DNA from: Pararhodobacter sp. SW119
Lineage (GTDB): Bacteria > Pseudomonadota > Alphaproteobacteria > Rhodobacterales > Rhodobacteraceae
NCBI RefSeq assembly: GCF_017811755.1
Contig: NZ_JADDJF010000001.1
Span: 310,001 to 374,000, forward strand
Reading direction: 5' to 3'
Length of the DNA stretch: 64,000 bases
Positions within the stretch are counted from its first letter, which is position 1. The number at the start of each line of letters is the position of its first letter. A model generated the notes under the pieces. It was not told the origin of the DNA. It did no database searches and saw nothing but the letters and a program-made list of their open reading frames with translations. Made by a program: the position numbers and the translations under genes. Of the stretch, positions 50,315 to 59,468 are shown one piece after another.

Positions 50315-51400
50315 TTACTCGCCGATGCGGGTCTGCCAGTCGCGCGGCAGGTAGCCCTGTTCCTTCCAAGGCCGCAGCTCGGCCTGGTAGTCCATCATCG
50401 AGCTGTAGACCTTGCCGAACATCTCGTCCTGTTCGGACCAGCGGCCCAGCACCGTGTTCGCCGCCTCGCGGAAGGCCGCGATCTGCTCTTCGGAATAGGT
50501 GCGCACGTTGGTGCCGCGCTCTTCAAAGCTGGTGATGATCGCGCCCTGCAGCGCTTCGGCGCGGGCGATGGCATAGGCGTTGCCGGCCATGCAGGCCATG
50601 TTGAACACGGCTTGCGTCTGCTCGCTCAGCCCGTTCCAGACGTCGAGGTTGACGTAGAGGAACTGGTTGGTCGAGGGCTGGTGCCAGCCGGGCAGATAGA
50701 GGTAATCGGCGACCTGATAGAAGCCGAGCTGTTCATCGACCGTCGGCAGCGAGAATTCGGTGCCGTCCAGCGTGCCGGTTTCGAGCGCCTGGTACAGCTC
50801 GCCGCCGGGCAGCAGCGTCACCGACATGCCGAATTCCTGGAAGATCTCGCCGCCGACGCCGGCGGCACGGAAGCGCAGGCCCCGAAGATCCTCGACGTTG
50901 TTCATTTCGCTGCGGAACCAGCCGGCGGTCTCGGGGCTGATCGTGCCGCAGAGGATCGGATGGACGTTGTAGGGGTGGAAGGTCTCTTCCAGCAGTTCCT
51001 GCCCACCGTGATGCGTCATCCAGGCCAGGAATTCGATCGATTCCAGACCGAAGGGCGTGGCGCCGAAGAGGGCGGCGGCCGGAACGGTGCCCCATTCATA
51101 GCCCATCCAGCTGTAGCCGGCGTCGATATTGCCCTCCGACACGTTCTCGAAGATCGAGAGCGCGGGAATGACCGTGCCGGGTTCGGCGACGCGCAGATCG
51201 ATCGCGCCGTCCGTCGCCGCGCGCAACTGGTCGGCGACCCAAGGCATGGTGTCGCCCAGTGCGGTCAGCGTCGAGGCGAACGACATCGGCACCTGCCAGC
51301 GTACGCGGTCCAGCGCGTCGGCGGCCGAGGCGCTGGCCATGAAAGCAAGCGCGCCGATCGCGGCCGCGCTGCCCAGAAAGTGCGTTCTTGTAGGTTTCAT
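50315..51400 (-). CDS. TRAP transporter solute-binding protein (DctP family), system 3
   Basis: A 361-aa binding protein with a signal peptide ('MKPTRTHFLGSAAAIGALAFMASASA', cut near residue 26). 'YLYLPGWHQPSTNQ' and 'GWFRSEMNNVEDLRGLRFRAAG' place it, like system 1, in the TakP-like carboxylate group. ATG 51400 follows GGGGAGGAA. First gene of a three-gene operon that faces the 5-oxoprolinase gene and is divergent from the HisC-like gene. Ligand unknown. Confidence 0.93.
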   Translation of the reverse strand: MKPTRTHFLGSAAAIGALAFMASASAADALDRVRWQVPMSFASTLTALGDTMPWVADQLRAATDGAIDLRVAEPGTVIPALSIFENVSEGNIDAGYSWMGYEWGTVPAAALFGATPFGLESIEFLAWMTHHGGQELLEETFHPYNVHPILCGTISPETAGWFRSEMNNVEDLRGLRFRAAGVGGEIFQEFGMSVTLLPGGELYQALETGTLDGTEFSLPTVDEQLGFYQVADYLYLPGWHQPSTNQFLYVNLDVWNGLSEQTQAVFNMACMAGNAYAIARAEALQGAIITSFEERGTNVRTYSEEQIAAFREAANTVLGRWSEQDEMFGKVYSSMMDYQAELRPWKEQGYLPRDWQTRIGE

Positions 51401-51570
51401 CTGATTCCTCCCCATCGTTGTGGTAAGATTACTTGGCCAATTCCGCGCTGCAAAGCAACCTTTCATTCCGGCCCAGCAAGATAAATACCCGATCGCAGGG
51501 ACATTGCACGGGATTCTTTCGCGCCCGCTTGCGGCTTGTCGAGCGCCCCGGTTTCGGCGACAAGAACGTC
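51401..51570. other. Divergent promoter region, dctP system 3 / HisC-like gene
   Basis: 170 bp between divergent starts. An AT-rich patch (GTGGTAAGATTACTTGG, 51420-51436) probably belongs to the dctP promoter. No clear operator palindrome is seen. Confidence 0.35.
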
Positions 51571-52692
51571 ATGCAGACACCTCGATACACACGCCTCGTC
51601 CAGTCGTTGCCCGCCACCGTGCCCTTCGTCGGGCCCGAAACGCAGGAGCGGCTGAGCGGCTTGCCCTTCGTTGCGCGGCTGGGGGCGAACGAGAACGGTT
51701 TCGGCCCGTCCCCGCAGGCGATCAGGGCGATGGCCGACGCCGCGCCGGAGCAGTGGAAGTATGGCGACGCGCAAAGCCACGACCTGAAGGCGGCGCTGTC
51801 GGCGCATCTGGGGCTGCGTCCCGCGCAGATCATCGTGGGCGAGGGGATCGATGGTCTGCTGGGTTATCTGGTGCGCCTGCTGGTCGAGCCGGGCGATGCG
51901 GTCGTCACCTCGGACGGGGCTTATCCGACGTTCAACTACCACGTCGCGGGGTTCGGCGGCGTGCTGCACAAGGTTCCCTACGCCGGCGATTTCGAGGATC
52001 CGGCCGCGCTGTTCGCCCGCGCGCGCGAAACCGGCGCGAAGCTGGTCTATCTGGCCAACCCCGACAACCCGATGGGGAGCGCCCATGCCGGCGCGGCGAT
52101 CGAGAAGGCGCTCGATGATCTGCCCGACGGCACGCTTCTGGTGCTGGACGAGGCCTATATCGAATTCGCCCCCGCGGGCACTGCGCCGCGGATCGATCCC
52201 GACGATCCGCGCGTGATCCGCTTCCGCACCTTTTCGAAAGGCTATGCACTGGCCGGGGCACGGGTCGGCTACGGGCTGGCGGCGCCGGGGCTGATCGCGG
52301 CCTTCGACAAGGTGCGCAACCATTTCGGCATGAACCGCGCGGCGCAGATCGCCGCGCTCGCGGCCCTGCAGGATCAGGACTGGCTGGCGCAGGTCGTGGC
52401 AAGGGTCGCGGACAGCCGCGACCGCCTGGCGCGGATCGCCGCGGAGAACGGGCTGCGGGCGCTGCCGTCGGCTACGAACTTCGTTGCCATCGACTGCGGC
52501 GGCGACGGCGAATTCGCCCGCGCCGTGCTGGCGGCGCTGGTGGCGCGCGGGGTGTTCATCCGCATGCCCTTCGTCGCGCCGCAGGACCGCTGCATCCGCG
52601 TCAGCTGCGGCCCCGAGGACGAGGTCGCGGCTTTCGCCGCCGCCCTGCCCGCGGCCCTGGCCGAGGCGCGCGAAAAGACCCCGCACGCGTGA
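51571..52692 (+). CDS. HisC-like class I/II aminotransferase
   Basis: A 373-aa PLP aminotransferase of the histidinol-phosphate aminotransferase family: 'LGANENGFGPSPQA' (40-50), 'NPDNPMGS' (163-170), 'LVLDEAYIEF' with PLP Asp, and the Schiff-base Lys223 in 'FRTFSKGYALAGARVGYG'. ATG 51571 chosen; the open frame to 51433 is non-homologous. HisC paralogues outside his operons often act on aromatic amino acids, so an amino-acid catabolic role is possible. Sits before a thioesterase and a DUF3237 gene. Confidence 0.9.
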   Translation: MQTPRYTRLVQSLPATVPFVGPETQERLSGLPFVARLGANENGFGPSPQAIRAMADAAPEQWKYGDAQSHDLKAALSAHLGLRPAQIIVGEGIDGLLGYLVRLLVEPGDAVVTSDGAYPTFNYHVAGFGGVLHKVPYAGDFEDPAALFARARETGAKLVYLANPDNPMGSAHAGAAIEKALDDLPDGTLLVLDEAYIEFAPAGTAPRIDPDDPRVIRFRTFSKGYALAGARVGYGLAAPGLIAAFDKVRNHFGMNRAAQIAALAALQDQDWLAQVVARVADSRDRLARIAAENGLRALPSATNFVAIDCGGDGEFARAVLAALVARGVFIRMPFVAPQDRCIRVSCGPEDEVAAFAAALPAALAEAREKTPHA

Positions 52693-52773
52693 CGCGGCGT
52701 CGAAAGCGCAGCTTCCGGGTTGGTGCCCGCCGCGCCGGGCGCTAGCCTGCCGCCATCGAAAGCCGAGGATCAA

Positions 52774-53259
52774 ATGCCCGACCAGTTTGTTGCCCGAACC
52801 CCCGAAGACCTTGCCGATCCCGCCGCGCTGCGCGGGATAAGCGGGCTCGATTTCATCCGCGCGATCTTCGACGGGCGGATCGGCGGTGCGCCGATTGCCG
52901 GGCTGATGCACTTTCGCCTGCGGCTGGTCGAGGAGGGGCGCGTGGTCTTCCGCGGCGCGCCGGCTTTCGAGCATCTGAACCCGATGGGCGGGGTGCACGG
53001 GGGCTGGTACGGCACGATCCTCGATTCGGCGCTGGGCTGCGCGGTGGCGACGATGCTGCCGGCGGGGCGCGGCTACACGACGCTGGAATACAAGGTCAAC
53101 ATCACCCGCGGCCTGTCCATCGGCACCGAGGTCGATTGCGAGGCGCGGGTCAGCCACGTCGGCCGCACCACTGGCGTCGCCGAGGGGTCGATCCGCGGGG
53201 TCGCGGACGGCAAGCTTTATGCGACCGGGTCGACCACCTGCCTGGTGCTGGGGGGCTGA
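52774..53259 (+). CDS. PaaI-type hotdog-fold thioesterase
   Basis: A 161-aa hotdog thioesterase with the PaaI pattern 'HLNPMGGVHGGWYGTILDSALGCAVAT' (catalytic Asp in 'LDSALG') and 'YTTLEYKVNITRG'. Members hydrolyse acyl- or aryl-CoA esters. ATG 52774 matches the family N-terminus; weak AGCCGAGGA site. The DUF3237 gene begins two bases after its stop. Confidence 0.9.
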   Translation: MPDQFVARTPEDLADPAALRGISGLDFIRAIFDGRIGGAPIAGLMHFRLRLVEEGRVVFRGAPAFEHLNPMGGVHGGWYGTILDSALGCAVATMLPAGRGYTTLEYKVNITRGLSIGTEVDCEARVSHVGRTTGVAEGSIRGVADGKLYATGSTTCLVLGG

Positions 53260-53261
53260 GG

Positions 53262-53717
53262 GTGACGGCGCCGACGCCGATGCCGATGCCGACCGCCCCG
53301 GGGCTGGAGTTCGTGGCCCGGCTGCGGGTGACGGTCGCCCCGGCCGTGCCGCTGGGTCCGGTCGATGGCGGGCAGCGGGTGATGATCCCGATCACCGGCG
53401 GCACCGTCGCGGGGCCGCGGCTTTCGGGCGTCGTCTTGCCGGGCGGGGCGGATTGGGCGACGCGGCGGGCGGACGGCACGTCGCGCGTCTGGGCGCGGTA
53501 TGCGCTGCGACTGGAGGACGGGACGGTTCTGGGCGTCACCAATGCCGGGATCGTGGGCGCGGCGATCGCGGGGCGGCGCGAGGGCCGGACGCGGTGCGAG
53601 TTCGAGGCGCCGGACGGGCCGCATGGCTGGCTGCGCGATGCGATGATCCTGGGGGTGTTGACCCTGGGTCCCGAGGCGCCGGATTGCGTGATGCTGGCGT
53701 TCTGGCGGGTGGTTTGA
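53262..53717 (+). CDS. DUF3237 protein
   Basis: A 151-aa DUF3237 family protein ('LEFVARLRVTVAPAVPLGPVDGGQRVMIPITGGTVAGPRLSGVVLPGGADW' is the domain core). It forms a small beta-barrel; function not established. GTG 53262 or ATG 53280 may be the start. Same strand and tight spacing as the thioesterase gene suggest a shared transcript. Confidence 0.82.
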   Translation: MTAPTPMPMPTAPGLEFVARLRVTVAPAVPLGPVDGGQRVMIPITGGTVAGPRLSGVVLPGGADWATRRADGTSRVWARYALRLEDGTVLGVTNAGIVGAAIAGRREGRTRCEFEAPDGPHGWLRDAMILGVLTLGPEAPDCVMLAFWRVV

Positions 53718-53769
53718 GGCCGGGTCGCGGTGTCGCTGCGGTGGGGCGAGACCCCGGAAAAGCGCGGGT

Positions 53770-53844
53770 GCTCGCGCGCGAGCGTTTCTTCAAGCCGTTG
53801 AGATATAGCCAGAAAATGACGAAATTAACCGCAATGAAACTTTC
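53770..53844 (-). repeat. Dispersed repeat element: 20-mer copy 2 plus terminal palindrome
   Basis: On the minus strand: GAAAGTTTCATTGCGGTTAA (53844-53825, identical to 33485-33466), then about 40 bases with CTATATC, then GCTCGCGCGCGAGC (53783-53770), a perfect 14-bp palindrome. The GGTTAA start, internal TATATC and terminal palindrome match the layout of the element at 47994-48059. Confidence 0.55.
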
Positions 53845-53998
53845 TGCATAGTGCGCCGAAGTGGCAGTGGGGTGGCACCTGAGGGCATCAGCTATGCGGG
53901 TCGGGTTCTTCCGTCAAGGCGCTGACAGGTGACCCGTTCCAGCCGATTGCGCCGGCCATTTTACCGCTGCGGGAAGGCGTTTCGGGGGTGCTGGCAAA

Positions 53999-54042
53999 CG
54001 TATGGCTGGCGTATGGCTGGCGTATGGCAAACGTATGGCAGC
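53999..54042. repeat. Four tandem 11-bp repeats (CGTATGGCTGG)
   Basis: CGTATGGCTGG at 53999-54009 and 54010-54020, then CGTATGGCAAA and CGTATGGCAGC to 54042, with related half-units on both sides. It lies 37 bp after the DUF2235 stop codon. A slippage-type repeat. Confidence 0.75.
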
Positions 54043-54079
54043 TGGCTGGCAGCTTGCCGGCAGGACCAGGGTGCGGCGC

Positions 54080-55156
54080 TCAGCCGCCTGGCGCCAGGGG
54101 GTCGAGGGTATGGTCGGGATCGGCCAGGCGCAGGGCGGTGGGGTGAACACGCTCGGACGGGTCGGCGCCGACCACGCGCGCGCGCCGGTTCAGGAACAGC
54201 CGCGCCCAGCCGTGCAGGTTGCCGCGCATCGGCGCGCGCGGGTCGCAGGGGAAGCGTCCGCGCCAGCCATCGGGCAGGGGCAAACCCTCGCCCCCGGCGC
54301 GGCGCAGCATCCAGACCAGCGGGATATGCGCCAGCGGCAGGGGCGCGGTCAGCCCTTCCATCTTGCCGCCGATGTCGGAATGCGCGCCGCGAAACCACAC
54401 CTGCTCGACCCGGTTCAGGGGCGTGGGCGGGCGGCGCGTCTCCCACAGGACCGGCGTGTAGGCGACGCGGGTCTCATTCAGCGCCAGCGCCTGGCAGCCG
54501 TGGCGGATGGTCGGGCCCAGCCGGTGGTCGTGGAAGGCATGCGCCGGTTCGGACCAGCGGCGCACGCCGGGCAGGGTGACCCCCAGCGCCTTGACGGTAT
54601 CGAAGACCCCGACGAAGTCGACCGTCAGGCCGGGGTGGGCGTAGGCGGCACGAAACGCGGCGCGGGCGGCGTCGGGTTCCTCCATCCGGTAGTGGCGGTA
54701 GGCGGTGCGGATCGCGCGCACCGTCGCTTCCTCGGCGCGTAGCAGGCCCACGCGGTCGATCATCCCGGCGAGCGAGCGCACGGCGAAGGCCCCGCGCGAG
54801 AATCCGAACAGGAAGATCCGGTCGCCGGGTCGGTAGCGCGAGGCCAGAAAGCCGTAGGCGCGCCGGATCTGCCGGTTGATGCCGCGCCCCAGCGCGACGT
54901 CGCTGACCTCGCGCCAGCGGGTCATCTGGATGCCTTCCTCGTAGAACATCGACAGCCGCGCGGGCTCGGCAATCTCGCGCAGCAGGTGGTAGATCCGCCC
55001 GATATGCGTGAGCCACGGCTCCTCAAGCGAGCAGAGCGTGCCGTCGAGCAGGATCACATGCGTGACCGATCCGCGCGCATGGCCGGGATCGGGCGTATGG
55101 GCGTGATCGGGGTGCGGATGCGCGAGGCGAACCTGCCCCGCCCGACGCGCGGTCAT
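54080..55156 (-). CDS. DUF2235 alpha/beta-hydrolase-like protein
   Basis: A 358-aa DUF2235 protein with nucleophile motif GFSRG ('FLFGFSRGAFAVRSLAGMI', about residue 118), 'ILLDGTLCSLEEP' near residue 34 and 'WFRGAHSDIGG' with a late Asp/His. Related domains include type VI secretion phospholipases, but no T6SS gene is here and no signal peptide is seen. ATG 55156 overlaps the dehydrogenase stop, so it is translationally coupled to it, an unusual partnership. Confidence 0.85.
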   Translation of the reverse strand: MTARRAGQVRLAHPHPDHAHTPDPGHARGSVTHVILLDGTLCSLEEPWLTHIGRIYHLLREIAEPARLSMFYEEGIQMTRWREVSDVALGRGINRQIRRAYGFLASRYRPGDRIFLFGFSRGAFAVRSLAGMIDRVGLLRAEEATVRAIRTAYRHYRMEEPDAARAAFRAAYAHPGLTVDFVGVFDTVKALGVTLPGVRRWSEPAHAFHDHRLGPTIRHGCQALALNETRVAYTPVLWETRRPPTPLNRVEQVWFRGAHSDIGGKMEGLTAPLPLAHIPLVWMLRRAGGEGLPLPDGWRGRFPCDPRAPMRGNLHGWARLFLNRRARVVGADPSERVHPTALRLADPDHTLDPLAPGG

Positions 55157-57447
55157 CCCGGCGCGCGGCCCTCGGCGGCCTGCAGCCAGGACCAGACGCG
55201 CGCGGGCGTCAGCGGCATGTCGACCTGACGCACGCCGCGCGTCCACATCGCATCCAGCGCGGCATTGGCGATGGCCGGCAGCGCGCCGACGGTGCCGGCC
55301 TCGCCGCAGCCCTTCATGCCCATCGGGTTGTAGGTCGACGGGGTCGGCACGCTTTCGAAGGTGACGAAGGGCAGGTCGGTCGCGCGCGGCATGGCGTAGT
55401 CCATGAAGCTGCCGGTCAGCAGCTGCCCGTCGGCGTCAAAGCGCATGTCCTCGCAGACCGCCTGTCCGAAGCCCTGCGCGACGCCGCCGTGGACCTGCCC
55501 GATGGCCAGCGCCGGGTTCATCAGGTTGCCGAAATCGTCCACCGCCAGGTAGCGGTCGAGGGTCAGCGCGCCGGTCTCGGGGTCGATCTCGACCTCGCAG
55601 AGATGAACGCCGTTGGGGAAGGACCGGCCGGGCAGCTTGGCGCGCGTCGCGTGCCGCAGAATGTCGTCGCGGCCGTGTTCGCGGGCGAGATCCGCGGCCT
55701 CGATCAGGGTCGGGCGGCGGTTGGAGTTCGGCGCGTGGAAGTTGCCGTCCTCGAAATCGAAGGGGCCGGCGTCGAGGGTGTCTTCGAGGAAGGTCGCGAA
55801 GCTGGCGACCATCTGCTCGGCCAGCGCATGGGTGGCGAAGGTCTGCACCGTGACCGAGCGCGAGCCGCCGGTGCCGCCGCCGCGCGCGATGCGGTCGGTG
55901 TCGCCCTGCACGACCTCGATGCGGTCCTCGTCGATGCCGGTCAGGCCGGAGAGGTAGCGGGCATAGACCGTCTCGTGCCCCTGGCCGTTCGACTGGGTGC
56001 CGACATAGAGGGTGACGCCGCCGTCGTCGGCAAATTCGACCGTCGCGCCCTCGGAATCGTCGCCGAGGATCGATTCGATGTAGAAGGCGAGGCCGAGGCC
56101 GCGCAACCGGCCCTGGGCCGCGCTTTCGGCGCGGCGGGCGTCGAAGCCGGCGATATCGCCCAGCTCCTCGGCCCGCGACAGCACGCGGGCGAAATCGCCC
56201 ACGTCGTAGGTCACCTCCATCGGCGTGGTGTAGGGGAAGGCATCGGGGGCGATCAGGTTGCGGCGGCGGAGGTCGACGGGCGACAGGCCCAGTTCGCGCG
56301 CGGCCAGGTCCATCGTGCGTTCCAGCGCGGTGATCGATTCAGGCCGGCCTGCGCCGCGATAGGCGTCGACGGGGGTGGTGTTGGTGTAGATCCCCTGCGC
56401 GGTCAGCAGCGCGCAGGGGATGTCGTAGACCCCGGTCAGCACCTTCGAGAAAAGCTCGGACTGGATGTTCTGGCCGAACTGCGAGTTGTAGGCGCCGAGG
56501 TTGTAGCGGTTCGTCGCCCGGTAGCCGAGGATGCGGTGATCGGCGTCGAAGGCCAGCTCGGCGGTGGTTTCCAGATCGCGGGCGCCGTTGTCGGCCAGCA
56601 TCGATTCGCCCCGGTCGGGGACCCAGGCGACGGGGCGACCGAGCGCGCGGGCGGCCTGGGCGAGGGCGACATGTTCGGGGTAGATCATCACCTTCATGCC
56701 GAAGCCGCCGCCGACATCGGGGGTGGTGACGCGCACGGCTTCCGGGTCCAGCCCCAGCGTCTTGGCCAGTTCGCGCTTCATGTTCCAGACGCCCTGGCCA
56801 TTGAAGGCGAAATGCAGGCGTTCGCCGTCCCACTCGGCGAAGGCCACGCGCGGCTCCAGGCTGGCGGCGGTGACGCGGTTCTGGCGCAGGGTCAGGCGGG
56901 TGACATGGGCGGCGCGGGCGAAGGCGGCCTCGACCGCCGCCGCGTCGCCCTTCTGCCAGTCGACCGCCAGGCGGTCGGACATGTCGGGGTGGATCGGCGC
57001 GCCGGCGGGGTCCAGGTCCAACTCGGCCTCCAGCGCGTCGATGTCGAGCATGATCGCCTCGGCCGCGTCCAGTGCCCGGGTGCGGCTGTCGGCGACGACC
57101 AGCGCGATCGGCTCGCCCAGATGGCGCACGATCTCGCGCGCCAGCGCCGGGCGGTGCGGGGTGGCGCCCTGCCGGCCGCGCGGGTCCTTGGCGGCGACCG
57201 CCCAGATCGTGTCGGTGACGCCGGCGTCCTCCAGGTCGTCCCAGGTCCAGATGCCGGCGACGCCCGGCATGTCGCGCGCCTCGGCGGTGTCCAACTCGGT
57301 GATCCGACCATGCGCGACGGGCGTGCGCAGGAAAACGGCGCTGAGCGTCCCCTCGGGCAGGATGTCGCCCAGGTAGCGCCCGCGCCCGGTCAGGAACCGG
57401 ATATCCTCGTTCCGCGTGCCGCCTTGCGATTGTCCGAATGCCCGCAT
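55153..57447 (-). CDS. Xanthine dehydrogenase-family molybdopterin-binding large subunit, form II
   Basis: A 764-aa molybdenum hydroxylase large subunit: small N-terminal domain (about 10-130, 'RFLTGRGRYLGDI'), Moco-binding domain with 'GQGVWNMKRELAKTLG' and 'TPDVGGGFGMKVMIYPEHVALA', the form II active-site loop 'AYRGAGRPES' (about 358; not the CO-dehydrogenase AYxCSFR) and the catalytic Glu in 'MGMKGCGEAGTVGA' (about 718). It would hydroxylate a heterocycle or aldehyde, but the FAD (CoxM) and 2Fe-2S (CoxS) subunits are not adjacent. Followed by the overlapping DUF2235 gene. Confidence 0.92.
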   Translation of the reverse strand: MRAFGQSQGGTRNEDIRFLTGRGRYLGDILPEGTLSAVFLRTPVAHGRITELDTAEARDMPGVAGIWTWDDLEDAGVTDTIWAVAAKDPRGRQGATPHRPALAREIVRHLGEPIALVVADSRTRALDAAEAIMLDIDALEAELDLDPAGAPIHPDMSDRLAVDWQKGDAAAVEAAFARAAHVTRLTLRQNRVTAASLEPRVAFAEWDGERLHFAFNGQGVWNMKRELAKTLGLDPEAVRVTTPDVGGGFGMKVMIYPEHVALAQAARALGRPVAWVPDRGESMLADNGARDLETTAELAFDADHRILGYRATNRYNLGAYNSQFGQNIQSELFSKVLTGVYDIPCALLTAQGIYTNTTPVDAYRGAGRPESITALERTMDLAARELGLSPVDLRRRNLIAPDAFPYTTPMEVTYDVGDFARVLSRAEELGDIAGFDARRAESAAQGRLRGLGLAFYIESILGDDSEGATVEFADDGGVTLYVGTQSNGQGHETVYARYLSGLTGIDEDRIEVVQGDTDRIARGGGTGGSRSVTVQTFATHALAEQMVASFATFLEDTLDAGPFDFEDGNFHAPNSNRRPTLIEAADLAREHGRDDILRHATRAKLPGRSFPNGVHLCEVEIDPETGALTLDRYLAVDDFGNLMNPALAIGQVHGGVAQGFGQAVCEDMRFDADGQLLTGSFMDYAMPRATDLPFVTFESVPTPSTYNPMGMKGCGEAGTVGALPAIANAALDAMWTRGVRQVDMPLTPARVWSWLQAAEGRAPG

Positions 57448-57574
57448 GTGACTCCCCTTGTTGTCGCGGCGGAGGATAGCGGCGCGACCGGCAGGGGCAA
57501 GGGGGCGGAGCCCAGGCGGGTCCGGGGCGGTTGAGGGGATTGGAGGGCCGGGGGATTTCTGCAAGGGTCGGGGC

Positions 57575-58150
57575 ATGGCGGCCGACGAATCCCCTGCGAT
57601 TGTGCGCCTGCTCAGGCAGGACGCTTTGCGCTGGGAAGTGCTGGGTCACGTGGCGGATATGGATCTGCCCGAGGGGTGCGTTGGTGCGGGTTTCGTGCGC
57701 AACCTTGTCTGGGACCATTTCCACGAGCGGCGTAGCGATTGCCGGGTGGAGGATATCGATGTCCTCTATTTCGATCGCTCCAGGACCGGCGCGGAGGAAG
57801 ATGCCGAACTGGAAGAGGCCCTGCGCCATCGCGCGCCGGACTTCAAGTGGTCGGTCCGCAATCAGGCCCGAATGCACCTGCGGAATGGGGATGATCCCTA
57901 CGGCTCGGTCGAAGATGCCATGCGGTACTGGCCGGAAACGGCGACGGCGGTGGCCGCGCGGCGGGTGGGCGCGGACTGCATCCTCATCGCGCCCTTCGGG
58001 ACCGAGGATCTGATGCGGATGATCCTGCGGCCGACATCCGACGCGGCGCACAAGCTGGCGGCGTTCGACGCGCGGCAGCACGACAGGAAATGGCGCCAGC
58101 GATGGCCCGACATGCGGGTGGCCGCGCCGTCCGATAGCCCCTGTCAATAG
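57575..58150 (+). CDS. Nucleotidyltransferase-family protein (COG3575-like)
   Basis: A 191-aa protein with 'GFVRNLVWDHFHER', 'VEDIDVLYFDRS' (acidic DxD-like pair at about 62-64), and 'WSVRNQARMHLRNGDDPYGSVEDAMRYWPETATAVAAR', characteristic of a nucleotidyltransferase-like family annotated in many proteobacteria. Its substrate is unknown. ATG 57575 is near a weak AAGG site; the divergent dehydrogenase start is 127 bp away. Rather more AT-rich than its neighbours. Confidence 0.75.
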   Translation: MAADESPAIVRLLRQDALRWEVLGHVADMDLPEGCVGAGFVRNLVWDHFHERRSDCRVEDIDVLYFDRSRTGAEEDAELEEALRHRAPDFKWSVRNQARMHLRNGDDPYGSVEDAMRYWPETATAVAARRVGADCILIAPFGTEDLMRMILRPTSDAAHKLAAFDARQHDRKWRQRWPDMRVAAPSDSPCQ

Positions 58151-58159
58151 GGAAGGGGT

Positions 58160-59320
58160 CTACGGTTCCAGCGTCAGGGCCATTTCCAGCGCCAGCGCGC
58201 CGAAACCGTTGAAGCGGGTGTTGGTCGGCACCGAATAGGCGCCCATGCCCTGCACCAGCAGGTAGTCGCCCTCGGCCAGGTCCTCGGGCAGGGCGATTTC
58301 GCCGGGCAGGCGGTCGACGCTGTCGCAGGTCGGGCCGAAGACGATGCGGCGCTGCGGCTCGCCGGTGCGCGGGGTGCCGTCGGGGGCGTAGGCGCGGATG
58401 CGGTCCAGCGCGCCCATCAGCGGCAGTTCCGCCATCGCGCCGTAGATCCCGTCGTTGAGGAAGACATGCAGCCCGTCGCGCACCGCCTTCACCTGCGCCA
58501 GCAGGGCGACCGCATCGGCCACCAGCCCGCGGCCCGGCTCGCAGACCAGCGCCGGGGCGTCGTCGCCGAAAACCTCGGCGGTGGTCCGGTCGATCAGGTG
58601 GAAGATCGCCGAGAGCGAGGGCATCTCGGCGCGGATCCGGTGCGAAGGGAAGCCGCCGCCGACATTCAGCCGGGCGATGGTCGTGCCGGCGCCGTCGGCG
58701 ATGCGGCGGGCGGCATGGATATAGGCCTCCCACGCGGCGGGGTCGGTGCACTGGGTGCCGGGGTGGAAGGTCAGCGAGGGGACAAAACCCTGCGCCGCGA
58801 TCCGGTGCAGGATCTCGGTCGCCAGATCCTCGGTCGCGCCGAACTTGGCGCCGAAATCGTAGACCGCCCCGGCGACCGGCAGCTTGAAGCGCGCGGTGAT
58901 CTCGACCCGGTCGCCGCGGCCGTTGACCAGCGGCACGCGGGCCAGGAGCTTGTCGAGCTCGCTCAGCGAATCGACGGAATAGGACAGCACGTCGCCGGCG
59001 ACGCCTGCCGCGATCTCGTGATCGGCGCGCACGGGGTTGTTGAAATGCAGCGCCGCCTGCGGGACCAGGCGCCGGATCAGGCGGATCTCCTCGGGCGAGG
59101 CGACGTCGAAACCGGCCACGCCCGCGGCGGCGAGGTTGACGATCACCGCTTCCTCGGGGTTGGCCTTGACCGCGTAGGTGACGAAGCCCGGAAAGCCCGT
59201 CAGGAAGCGTTGCGCCTGCGCCTGCAGGGCCGCCGGCGACAGAAACATCACCGGATCGCGCGGCGCCATCGTCCGCAGGTAGTCGACGGGATCCGCCCAG
59301 ATGGTCTGCGTGATGCCCAT
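58160..59320 (-). CDS. Type III PLP-dependent decarboxylase (ornithine decarboxylase family)
   Basis: A 386-aa fold-III PLP enzyme: Schiff-base Lys52 in 'FVTYAVKANPEEAV', 'GFDVASPEEIRL', glycine-rich phosphate site 'LNVGGGFPSH' (about 233), 'EPGRGLVADA' and 'FGPTCDSVDRL' carrying the active-site Cys/Asp. This pattern is that of eukaryotic-type ornithine/lysine decarboxylase, yielding putrescine or cadaverine. Three in-frame ATGs at 59335, 59326, 59320; the last is chosen because GGGGAG precedes it at good spacing. Stand-alone gene. Confidence 0.92.
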   Translation of the reverse strand: MGITQTIWADPVDYLRTMAPRDPVMFLSPAALQAQAQRFLTGFPGFVTYAVKANPEEAVIVNLAAAGVAGFDVASPEEIRLIRRLVPQAALHFNNPVRADHEIAAGVAGDVLSYSVDSLSELDKLLARVPLVNGRGDRVEITARFKLPVAGAVYDFGAKFGATEDLATEILHRIAAQGFVPSLTFHPGTQCTDPAAWEAYIHAARRIADGAGTTIARLNVGGGFPSHRIRAEMPSLSAIFHLIDRTTAEVFGDDAPALVCEPGRGLVADAVALLAQVKAVRDGLHVFLNDGIYGAMAELPLMGALDRIRAYAPDGTPRTGEPQRRIVFGPTCDSVDRLPGEIALPEDLAEGDYLLVQGMGAYSVPTNTRFNGFGALALEMALTLEP

Positions 59321-59468
59321 GCCCATGCTCCCCATGCCAACCCTGCCGTGCCCCGGTCTGGCCGGACGGCCTCCCGGGGTCTGCCGGGTCAGGATCGCGC
59401 ATATAGAACCGAATGACACCCCGGAAAAGAGGGTTTCGACGCGTTTTTTTCCACGCCGGGCCCGACTT

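Larger units (their letters stand above)
53718..54079. other. 362-bp convergent intergenic region with two repeat types
   Basis: Between DUF3237 and the convergent DUF2235 gene. It holds the dispersed 20-mer and associated palindrome (53770-53844) and an 11-bp tandem repeat (53999-54042). No RNA gene or further coding frame is supported. Confidence 0.6.

Noticed and set aside
54080-55156. Type VI secretion effector
   Set aside because: DUF2235 occurs in such effectors, but there are no vgrG, hcp, immunity or PAAR genes here.
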